Source of the DNA: 2-02-FULL-55-14 sp964581115
Lineage (GTDB): Bacteria > Bacteroidota > Ignavibacteria > UBA10030
Reading direction: 5' to 3'
Length of the DNA: 10,980 nucleotides
Assembly (NCBI GenBank): GCA_964581115.1
Contig: CAZOMY010000056.1
Location: 1 to 10,980 of the forward strand
In this document: in pieces, positions 6,471-10,980 of the stretch
Layout of the letters: every line of letters begins with the position of its first letter
Position numbering within the stretch: the first letter of the stretch is position 1
Notes under the pieces: generated by a model
Told to the model about the DNA's origin: nothing
Database searches by the model: none
The model's input: the letters and a program-made list of their open reading frames with translations, nothing else
Program-made: the position numbers and the translations under genes

Positions 6471-7583
6471 TCAATCGGACAAGAGCCGATACAAGCCTTG
6501 GTTCAGATACAACACTTCTCTCCCCACTTTAACGCTCTTCAGAATGCCGGCCGATTCCAGGGCCCGCAAATACACGGCAGCGGTCTTTCGCTCGGCGATC
6601 CCGAGTTCCACGAGGTGCAGGACCTTCGTGTAGGGCTGACGAAATATCACTTCCAACAGGTCCTTGGAATACATTCTGGGGGGAAGAGATGCGCGGGCTT
6701 TCTCGGCCGTTCGCGCCATGAGCTCGCGGATCCGGTCGATCTGACGCTTCGAATCCTTCGACGTGGCCTCAACCGCGTCGAGCATGTACATGACCCACGG
6801 CTCCCACTCCCCCCGGGCCGTGACATCCTTCAGGAGACGATAGTAGTCCGCTTTGCGTTCGATGATGAACCGGCTCAAATACAGGATCGGCTGGTCGAGA
6901 AGCCCCTGTTGAACCAGAAAAAGGATGTTGAGAATTCGTCCGACCCGGCCGTTGCCGTCATTGAACGGATGGATGGCCTCGAATTGGTAGTGGGTGACGG
7001 CCATCTTGATCAGCGGGTCCGTGGCATCGTGGCGATGGATGTACTGCTCGAGATCGCCAAGCAATCCCCGGAGTCGTTCCTCGCCTTGGGGGGGTGTATA
7101 GATCACCGCGCCGGTTCGTTGGTTCGTGATCTTCGTGCCGGGATTCTTCCGGATCCCCTCATCCGTCTGACGGATCGTCTGCGCGAGCTCGATGAAGAGG
7201 TTCGTCGTGAGAAGCCCGCGCTTCAGCAATCTGCGAATTCCAGCTCTGAGCGCCTCGCGATACCGCAGAACCTCTTTCGTGGCCGGGTCCGGTTGCAGGC
7301 TCACGCTGAGCGCACGATACAGCGCATCGTGCGTAGTGACAATGTTCTCGATCTCGGAGCTGGCCTTGGCCTCCTGAAGAACGATCGAGTTGACCAGGAT
7401 CGAAGGGTCGGGGAGCGTGGCTCCGAAGCCTTTGAGTTCGGCCAACGCGCGTCCGGCGGAGAGGGCCTTCTTGAGGACCCGGGTAGTCTCCAACTCGGCC
7501 TTGGGTGGAAGCAGGGGAAGCTCGTTGTGCGGTCGAGACGGATCGAACCTTCGATCGACGCGTTGAGAAGTCATACCCGGCAT
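6471..7583 (-). CDS. Fic-family protein (probable AMP-transferase) with C-terminal winged helix
   Basis: Numbered from the ATG at 7583 (370 residues). An N-terminal Fic_N-type region (about 20-110) carries SSEIEN, with S75, E79 and N80 matching the (S/T)xxxE(G/N) self-inhibitory motif of class II Fic proteins. The Fic core is complete: HPFNDGNGRVGR at 205-216 with the catalytic histidine, preceded by the flap region (TGAVIYTPP). Residues about 320-370 (VLHLVELGIAERKTAAVYLR to REVLYLNQGLYRLL) form a winged helix-turn-helix likely to bind DNA. Fic proteins transfer AMP from ATP to a hydroxyl of a target protein; the target here is unknown. GTG at 7595 would add four residues but lies inside a TGTCCA half-site; ATG at 7574 is also possible. 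No antidote gene is adjacent, consistent with inhibition in cis. The half-site array just upstream suggests autoregulation through the winged helix. Confidence 0.92.
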   Translation of the reverse strand: MPGMTSQRVDRRFDPSRPHNELPLLPPKAELETTRVLKKALSAGRALAELKGFGATLPDPSILVNSIVLQEAKASSEIENIVTTHDALYRALSVSLQPDPATKEVLRYREALRAGIRRLLKRGLLTTNLFIELAQTIRQTDEGIRKNPGTKITNQRTGAVIYTPPQGEERLRGLLGDLEQYIHRHDATDPLIKMAVTHYQFEAIHPFNDGNGRVGRILNILFLVQQGLLDQPILYLSRFIIERKADYYRLLKDVTARGEWEPWVMYMLDAVEATSKDSKRQIDRIRELMARTAEKARASLPPRMYSKDLLEVIFRQPYTKVLHLVELGIAERKTAAVYLRALESAGILKSVKVGREVLYLNQGLYRLLSD

Positions 7584-7593
7584 GTTCGTTTCC

Positions 7594-7686
7594 ACATGTC
7601 CATGATGTGAACACAGTAGAAAAACGTGTCCAAATAATCAATCAAATTGGACACGTTGTCAGAACATGTCCAAGGCATGGACACGT
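7594..7686 (-). promoter_or_regulatory. Five-half-site operator array (ACRTGTCCA) upstream of fic
   Basis: Half-sites ACATGTCCA or ACGTGTCCA occur at 7594-7602, 7624-7632 and 7664-7672, and inverted (TGGACACGT) at 7648-7656 and 7678-7686. The middle pair is a perfect 11-bp inverted repeat, AACGTGTCCAA (7623-7633) and TTGGACACGTT (7647-7657), around an AT-rich 13-base spacer. The right pair has a 5-base spacer and one mismatch. Like-oriented half-sites are 30 or 40 bases apart. The array covers the expected fic promoter and reaches the possible GTG start. The sites are seen directly; the role as operator is inferred. Confidence 0.75.
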
Positions 7687-7842
7687 GCAGGGTGGAGATG
7701 GCGGTTGGCAGCGGTCGTTCTCCTACAGTAGAAATCTCCTACGCCGACCTCCGCCGACAGCGCCTTCCTATCGACCACCCGCCTGCCTCAAGATTGTTCG
7801 TACGGCGGGCAAGTTCACACCATTCTCTATTCACCTACCAAG

Positions 7843-8220
7843 CTATTCCCCAATCTTCTCTATGACCACAAACGCCACCACCGTGTTCTCTGAGTGACTC
7901 AACGTCAAATGGATCTTGTGTCCATCCAGGAGAGCGGCCATATCATTTTTCACGGACACCCGCGGTGCCCCGTTGGGATCATTGGAGACCTCCACATCGC
8001 GCCAGCGGAAGGCGCCGGTCCAGCCGGTCTGGATGGCCTTGCTCACCGCCTCCTTGGCCGCAAATCGGGCCGCGAAGTGCTCGTAGGGACGCGGCTTGCG
8101 CTCGCAGTAGTCCCGCTCGGCCTCCGTGAAGACCTTGTGAATGAAGGGCTCCCCCTGGTCGACGAGGAGCTCCTTCATGCGCTGAACATCGACGACGTCA
8201 ACTCCTATGCCGAGGATCAT
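7843..8220 (-). CDS. acpS: Holo-[acyl-carrier-protein] synthase AcpS
   Basis: A 125-residue protein, normal length for AcpS. It transfers the 4'-phosphopantetheine arm of coenzyme A to the serine of acyl carrier protein, activating it for fatty acid synthesis in the cytoplasm. The Mg-binding D8 lies in MILGIGVDVVDVQR and E57 in RFAAKEAVSKA; the C-terminal LTLSHS (105-110) is also conserved. AGGA about ten bases before the ATG supports the start. It is the only intact acpS here: two partial 5' copies lie at 9809-9883 and 9896-9955 in the same orientation, beyond the insertion sequence. It has no obvious operon partner, since the next gene downstream (fic) has its own control region. As an essential-type gene its upstream region is unusually disturbed, so its promoter is unclear. 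Confidence 0.95.
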   Translation of the reverse strand: MILGIGVDVVDVQRMKELLVDQGEPFIHKVFTEAERDYCERKPRPYEHFAARFAAKEAVSKAIQTGWTGAFRWRDVEVSNDPNGAPRVSVKNDMAALLDGHKIHLTLSHSENTVVAFVVIEKIGE

Positions 8221-8242
8221 CCGAGAGAATTCCTATGATTGT

Positions 8243-8340
8243 GCCGCCAAGAGCGCCAAGGACACCAAGGACGCCAAGACGAATTGGAACGAAGAATGTA
8301 TTACGAAATCATGTATAACTTGGCGTGCTTGGCTCCTGCC
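8243..8340. repeat. CGCCAAGG dyad element, main part, interrupted by the IS
   Basis: The left arm (8243-8278) repeats CGCCAAGG, CACCAAGG and CGCCAAG. The right arm starts CTTGGCGTGCTTGGC at 8319-8333, then TCCTGCC. The rest of the right arm, CGTCCTTGGCGG at 9781-9792, lies across the insertion sequence. Joining 8340 to about 9757 rebuilds a dyad element of ~130 bp that also contains a CCTGCC/GGCAGG palindrome. Confidence 0.65.
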
Positions 8341-8356
8341 TTTTATGTAAACAGTC

Positions 8357-8374
8357 AAGCCTCGCGCGCGGTGT
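8357..8374. repeat. IS inverted repeat, transposase 3' side
   Basis: AAGCCTCGCGCGCGGTGT is the exact reverse complement of 9723-9740. Confidence 0.9.
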
Positions 8375-8595
8375 TCTTGATCAGATGATCTGCTGGAGGA
8401 ACTGGTTGACTCACGTTGTAGCCTTTTATCAGTGGACATCTCGTCGGAGAGCCACATTTCCCTTGTTAAGATAGAAGTGTGGGGCGCAGTCTGCCGCGAG
8501 CAGATACACGACCGTAGCCGGCACTGCATGCAGGCGAAGAGCGCACTCCCACGGTTGTCAGACGGTCGAGTCGATGTTCTTCCGTGACACGGTCC
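8375..8595 (-). ncRNA. Candidate bridge RNA (seekRNA) of the IS
   Basis: In IS1111-type elements the non-coding RNA that guides target choice is encoded between the transposase stop and the nearby inverted repeat, on the transposase strand. This ~220-base region fits that position and carries no credible ORF. Visible folds include TCTGC-TCGCG-GCAGA (about 8489-8503), CTGCATGCAG (8525-8534) and CAGAT-C-ATCTG (8382-8392). GTCTGCCG at 8489-8496 is identical to flanking DNA at 9757-9764, just outside the element. Position-based inference; transcription is not shown. Confidence 0.4.
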
Positions 8596-9669
8596 CTAGG
8601 CCGCTTGTGGCATCATGTAGTCTTGTTGCTGTTTCAGTGTGAACCGGATGCGGTTGAGGAGCTTCCGGGCGATTCGGACGATCGCTTGGGTCTTGGGCAT
8701 CCTCGCGGCGAGCTTCGTGAAGGCCAAGGCCAGCGATGGATCGTGTCGGATCGCCACCCACGCACTTTCCATCAGGACCCACCTCAGGTGGGGGTTCTTG
8801 CGGTGGGTGATGCCCGGGTCGGTCTTCTCCTCGCCGGACGAGCGCTCCCCGGGGACCAGCCCGACGAAGCTTGCCAAGTGGTCCAGGGTGCGGAAGCGCT
8901 CGATGTCGACGATCTCGGTCAAGAAGATCATGGCGACCAAGATGCTCACCCCCGGGATCGAGGTCAGATGCTCGACCGAGGGTACATAGCGCTCGCTGCA
9001 TGCCAGCGAGCGGATGGCTCGTGTCGTCCGAAGGATCAACTGCCGGAGGAACGCCAACTCCTCCAGAAGCATCTTGAGCGTCGTCGTGCCAGAGGTGGTG
9101 GCCAGCTCCAGGCTTTCCAGCCAACGGGTGAAGCGGGCCGACCAGTAGCGGTCGACGATGTCCTCAGGGAGCGCAATGCCGTAGAAGCACAAGGTGCTCT
9201 TGATCAGGTTCTTGCATCGGGTCTGTTTGCCGACCAACGTGTGACGCGAGCGGACGAGCGCGCGGTCCTCCTGTGCGGTCCGCGATGGAACATAGATCCC
9301 GGCCAGTTCGCCGTTGCGGAGGCTTCGGACCAGTTTTCGGGCATCCACGCGGTTCGTCTTGTACTGCTTCTCTTTATCGCTGGTCGGGACGTCGGCCGGA
9401 TTGATCACGAGGCACTCGATGCCTGACGACCGGAGTTGTGCAACGATCCAGTAACCGCAGAAGCCTGCTTCATACACACAATGATACTTCGCGTGCGGGA
9501 ACGTCCGCCGCACGTAGGCCATCAAGGTCTCCACTTCCGGAGGCTGCGTAAAGGTTTTGAACGCGGCCTGTTCCGTACAAAGAGAGACGGTCCAAGACTT
9601 CTTATGCACATCCAGGCCAACATAGACGTGTTGACCCGTGTAGTCCAATATCGTACGTTGCAGTGTCAT
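8596..9669 (-). CDS. IS110-family transposase (DEDD recombinase)
   Basis: A 357-residue transposase. The N-terminal RuvC-like DEDD domain starts YVGLDVHKKSW (D20), then E67 in CVYEAGFCGYW, then KTNRVDARKL with D109. The C-terminal Transposase_20 domain has SIPGVSILVAMIFLTEI and GLVPGERSSGEE, holding the probable catalytic serine (S278), and ends RIARKLLNRI. These enzymes join element ends to a target chosen by a bridge RNA. Oddity: the usual KTDxxDA motif has N106 in place of its first aspartate, so one of the four metal ligands may be missing. Whether this is tolerated in this subgroup is unknown to me. The start at 9669 has GAGG six bases upstream and precedes a family-like N-terminus; an in-frame extension reaches 9726 but would run through the inverted repeat. 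The gene is full length with no frameshift. Confidence 0.92.
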   Translation of the reverse strand: MTLQRTILDYTGQHVYVGLDVHKKSWTVSLCTEQAAFKTFTQPPEVETLMAYVRRTFPHAKYHCVYEAGFCGYWIVAQLRSSGIECLVINPADVPTSDKEKQYKTNRVDARKLVRSLRNGELAGIYVPSRTAQEDRALVRSRHTLVGKQTRCKNLIKSTLCFYGIALPEDIVDRYWSARFTRWLESLELATTSGTTTLKMLLEELAFLRQLILRTTRAIRSLACSERYVPSVEHLTSIPGVSILVAMIFLTEIVDIERFRTLDHLASFVGLVPGERSSGEEKTDPGITHRKNPHLRWVLMESAWVAIRHDPSLALAFTKLAARMPKTQAIVRIARKLLNRIRFTLKQQQDYMMPQAA

Positions 9670-9671
9670 CG

Positions 9672-9740
9672 TAGGCCTCGCTGTCCCTGGTGTGTGTATT
9701 TGTGGGTCGCACCCAAAGATACACACCGCGCGCGAGGCTT
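9672..9740 (-). promoter_or_regulatory. Long hairpin that would hide the transposase ribosome site
   Basis: Outer arms GCCTCGC (9675-9681) and GCGAGGC (9732-9738), middle arms GGTGTGTGTAT (9689-9699) and ATACACACC (9719-9727), and inner TGGGT-CGC-ACCCA (9703-9715) nest into one stem. The minus-strand Shine-Dalgarno GAGG (9676-9679) is in the outer arm and would be paired in any transcript reading in from outside. Pairing is seen; the regulatory role is inferred. Confidence 0.6.
9723..9740. repeat. IS inverted repeat, transposase 5' side
   Basis: ACACCGCGCGCGAGGCTT is the exact reverse complement of 8357-8374. Confidence 0.9.
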
Positions 9741-9756
9741 ACGTGTTTAACATAGG

Positions 9757-9792
9757 GTCTGCCGGCAGGCAGGTTCTCTGCGTCCTTGGCGG
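9757..9792. repeat. Distal part of the interrupted palindrome and CGCCAAGG element
   Basis: CTGCCGGCAGGCAGG (9759-9773), related to the nested palindrome at 3503-3541, is followed by CGTCCTTGGCGG (9781-9792). The latter is the missing right arm of the element at 8243-8340. Confidence 0.6.
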
Positions 9793-9808
9793 TGAAAGCT
9801 TCCGATCG

Positions 9809-9883
9809 GGGTTCAACTCGGTTTATGAGGCGTTCCTTTATGCGCTGAACATCGACCACGTCCACACCGATTCCCAGGATCAT
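9809..9883 (-). pseudogene. acpS: Broken acpS 5' end (copy 2)
   Basis: From ATG 9883 the frame reads MILGIGVDVVDVQRIKERL and continues to a V-E-P that lines up with G-E-P of the intact AcpS (residues 23-25). After about 25 codons similarity stops, where the CGCCAAGG element begins. Nine of the first 14 codons are identical to the intact copy and the other five differ only at silent third positions, so the copies diverged while coding for protein. An AGGGA precedes the ATG. The catalytic D8 is kept but E57 and the rest are gone, so it cannot be an active enzyme. Confidence 0.75.
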
Positions 9884-9895
9884 CTCTGTGATTCC

Positions 9896-9955
9896 CTATT
9901 TGACCGAGAGCCTCGAAACGTGGTAAACGGCGTCAACACCAATACCGAGGATCAT
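9896..9955 (-). pseudogene. acpS: Broken acpS 5' end (copy 3)
   Basis: The frame from ATG 9955 begins MILGIGVDAV, matching the first ten AcpS residues except V9 to A, then becomes unrelated (YHVSRLSVK) and stops just before copy 2's ribosome site. Upstream bases (AAAGGG before the ATG) also resemble the other two copies. It is too short for strong homology on its own, but its position and orientation beside copy 2 make chance unlikely. Confidence 0.6.
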
Positions 9956-9978
9956 CCGGAAACCCTTTGAATAAAGAC

Positions 9979-10087
9979 TGCCGCAGAGGCGCAAAGACCG
10001 CAGCGTTCGCAGAGGAAAGGATATTGAATAAGGTACTGTTTCTAAATCTTTCTCTGCGCTCTTTGCGCGCTCTGCGTCTCTGCGTGA
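9979..10087. repeat. CGCAGAGGCGCAAAG dyad element after the HAD gene
   Basis: The left arm (9979-10019: GCCGCAGAGGCGCAAAGACC, then CGCAGAGGAAAG) and right arm (10048-10087: CTTTCTCTGCGCTCTTTGCG, then CTCTGCGTCTCTGCGTGA) are largely complementary around a ~28-base AT-rich centre. It begins ten bases beyond the HAD stop codon, so it could act as a two-way transcription terminator, though neither side has a clear T-run. Confidence 0.7.
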
Positions 10088-10097
10088 TACCTCTTTC

Positions 10098-10781
10098 TCA
10101 CTCGCGATTTTCCTTCCGCACGATCGCCAGCACCTCCGAGATGTCCTCCAGATCATGGTCCGCATCCGACACGACTGTCCCGAACGTATCGCCGTAGCGC
10201 GCGAAGGCGGTCATCATCCCCAGCTTTTTCGCCCCCACCACGTCCCGCTCCGGCCAGTCGCCCACCATCAGCGCATTCTGCGGCTTCACCCTCAACAGCG
10301 ACAGCGCCCGCTTGAACGGCTCCGCGCTCGGCTTGCGCTTGCCCGTGTCGTCGAAGGTGACGACGACGTCGAACATATGGTGCAGGTTGAGATACGTCAG
10401 CCGCAGCCAGGCCTCCTTCGACGGTGCGTCGGAAACGACCCCCAACTTGATGTCCATCTTTGCCAGCTCGATCAGCGTCATCGTCACGTGCGGATACGTC
10501 ACCAGCGCTGCCTCGCGCGCTCGCCGGTAGGCCACTACGCCGGCCGCCAGGATCTTGTGGTCGATCTTCTTGAAATGATCGTAGATCAGCTGGTCGAAGA
10601 CGCTCTGAAATTCGATGCCTCGCTCCTTGTAGATGGCGTCGATGCGCTTCCGGATCTCGTCGGGCTTGAGCGGCATGCCGGCGTCGACCATAGCATTCAC
10701 CGCGGCGTTCACCGCCTCGGCTTTCATTCTCATGAAATCGACCAGAGTATTGTCGAGGTCGAAGATGACAGCAGAGATCAT
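10098..10781 (-). CDS. HAD-superfamily phosphatase, subfamily IA
   Basis: A 227-residue haloacid-dehalogenase-fold hydrolase. All four HAD motifs are present: I, DLDNTL (nucleophile D8, acid D10); II, VVSDAP (S117); III, K150 in KRKPSAEPF; IV, GDWPERD (D175, D180). A helical cap lies between motifs I and II (about residues 15-100), starting VDFMRMKAEAVNAAV as in the TIGR02253-like group. Such enzymes hydrolyse small phosphate esters in the cytoplasm by way of an aspartyl-phosphate; the substrate is unknown. Lengths and motifs are normal. No clear Shine-Dalgarno precedes the ATG, and its upstream region is the 64-bp tandem repeat. It is on the same strand as the acpS copies but separated from them by a dyad repeat, so it is probably a single-gene unit. 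Confidence 0.92.
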   Translation of the reverse strand: MISAVIFDLDNTLVDFMRMKAEAVNAAVNAMVDAGMPLKPDEIRKRIDAIYKERGIEFQSVFDQLIYDHFKKIDHKILAAGVVAYRRAREAALVTYPHVTMTLIELAKMDIKLGVVSDAPSKEAWLRLTYLNLHHMFDVVVTFDDTGKRKPSAEPFKRALSLLRVKPQNALMVGDWPERDVVGAKKLGMMTAFARYGDTFGTVVSDADHDLEDISEVLAIVRKENRE

Positions 10782-10797
10782 AGAGAGTACTCAATGA

Positions 10798-10922
10798 GAG
10801 TAGGCAGTATGCAGGTACACTCAGGTACGGTCAGGTTGAGAGCGTGGGGCAAGATCAAAGAAAGTAAGCAGTATGCAGGTACAGTCGGGTCCAATCAGGC
10901 GGAGAACCGGGGTAACAGATCA
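10798..10922 (+). repeat. Two tandem ~64-bp repeats upstream of the HAD gene
   Basis: Units start GAGTAGGCAGTATGCAGGTA (10798) and AAGTAAGCAGTATGCAGGTA (10862) and stay alignable to GGGG-AAGATCAA and GGGG-AACAGATCAA. A third, inverted copy lies at 10-57. Seen directly. Confidence 0.8.
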
Positions 10923-10980
10923 ATTGGTAGTGTCAGGATTTTTGTGTCATTGAGCCATGTGTTACCTTCACAGAGGAGGA
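10923..10980 (+). promoter_or_regulatory. Probable start region of a plus-strand gene beyond the window
   Basis: The last bases contain GAGGAGGA, a strong Shine-Dalgarno-like run, so a plus-strand start codon may lie just outside. TGTCA is repeated in GTGTCAGGATTTTTGTGTCA (10931-10950). This could be part of an element end or promoter. Incomplete, so low confidence. Confidence 0.35.

Larger units (their letters stand above)
8344..9754 (-). mobile_element. IS110-family (IS1111-type) insertion sequence
   Basis: About 1.4 kb with one transposase gene. Perfect 18-bp inverted repeats lie at 8357-8374 and 9723-9740. They continue outward imperfectly (TATGTAAAC at 8344-8352, GTTTAACATA at 9745-9754), giving subterminal repeats as described for the IS1111 group. 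Only ~54 bp separate the upstream repeat from the transposase ATG, while ~220 bp of non-coding DNA follow its stop. That asymmetry is the IS1111-type layout, where the guide RNA lies downstream. No target duplication is visible, as expected for this family. Exact ends are uncertain by a few bases. Confidence 0.85.

Noticed and set aside
6498..7610. Long plus-strand ORF (370 codons) opposite fic
   Set aside because: It mirrors the Fic gene, which carries a perfect HPFNDGNGR motif; the opposite frame lacks domain features and stays open because of GC-rich codon bias.
7778..7809. CCCGCC/GGCGGG hairpin after acpS as a terminator
   Set aside because: The loop is 20 bases and no T-run follows on the acpS strand, so support is too weak to list.
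8584..9426. Plus-strand ORF (280 codons) opposite the transposase
   Set aside because: Antisense to a full-length IS110 transposase, with no family resemblance.
9602..9883. A 93-codon ORF starting like AcpS as a separate small protein
   Set aside because: Only the first ~25 residues match AcpS; the rest is translated repeat, IS inverted repeat and antisense transposase.
1..10980. tRNA or rRNA genes
   Set aside because: No cloverleaf-like sequence with a GTTCGA-type T-loop or conserved rRNA segment was noticed on either strand.

Overview
The window is GC-rich, mostly minus-strand bacterial chromosome. It mixes ordinary chromosomal genes with an accessory stretch. Two exported hydrolases with type I signal peptides ending in F-S-Q or F-P-Q, and the overall protein style, suggest the Bacteroidota/Ignavibacteria (FCB) neighbourhood or another Gram-negative environmental lineage. 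No rRNA or marker gene fixes the taxonomy, so this is a weak guess.

Layout. Positions 46-3303 hold two minus-strand secreted enzymes, probably co-transcribed: an alpha/beta-hydrolase esterase (first) and a metal-dependent amidohydrolase (second). Positions 3304-3863 are gene-free and full of short-period and inverted repeats. Positions 3864-7583 look accessory: a putative modified-DNA-reader/HNH endonuclease, a frameshifted ORF6N-domain gene lying between direct copies of a ~147-bp repeat, a truncated SnoaL-like gene, and a Fic-family AMP-transferase-type gene preceded by a striking array of five TGTCCA half-sites. Position 7843 onward carries acpS (holo-ACP synthase), an IS110/IS1111-type insertion sequence with 18-bp perfect inverted repeats, two broken copies of the acpS 5' end, and a HAD phosphatase. 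The window closes on a tandem repeat and a Shine-Dalgarno-like sequence for a gene lying outside.

The dominant unusual theme is repeat DNA. At least seven distinct families of short-period or dyad-symmetric elements occur in 11 kb, and several touch coding sequence. One sits in frame inside the esterase, one makes up part of the esterase signal peptide, one supplies the amidohydrolase stop codon, and one replaces the C-terminus of the ORF6N gene. Nesting is visible: the insertion sequence sits in a CCTGCC/GGCAGG palindrome, which itself lies in a CGCCAAGG dyad element. The same palindrome is nested in a different (CACAGAG) element near 3500. The most testable novelties are the operator array ahead of fic, the candidate bridge RNA of the insertion sequence, the three successive acpS 5' ends, and the nested-palindrome behaviour.
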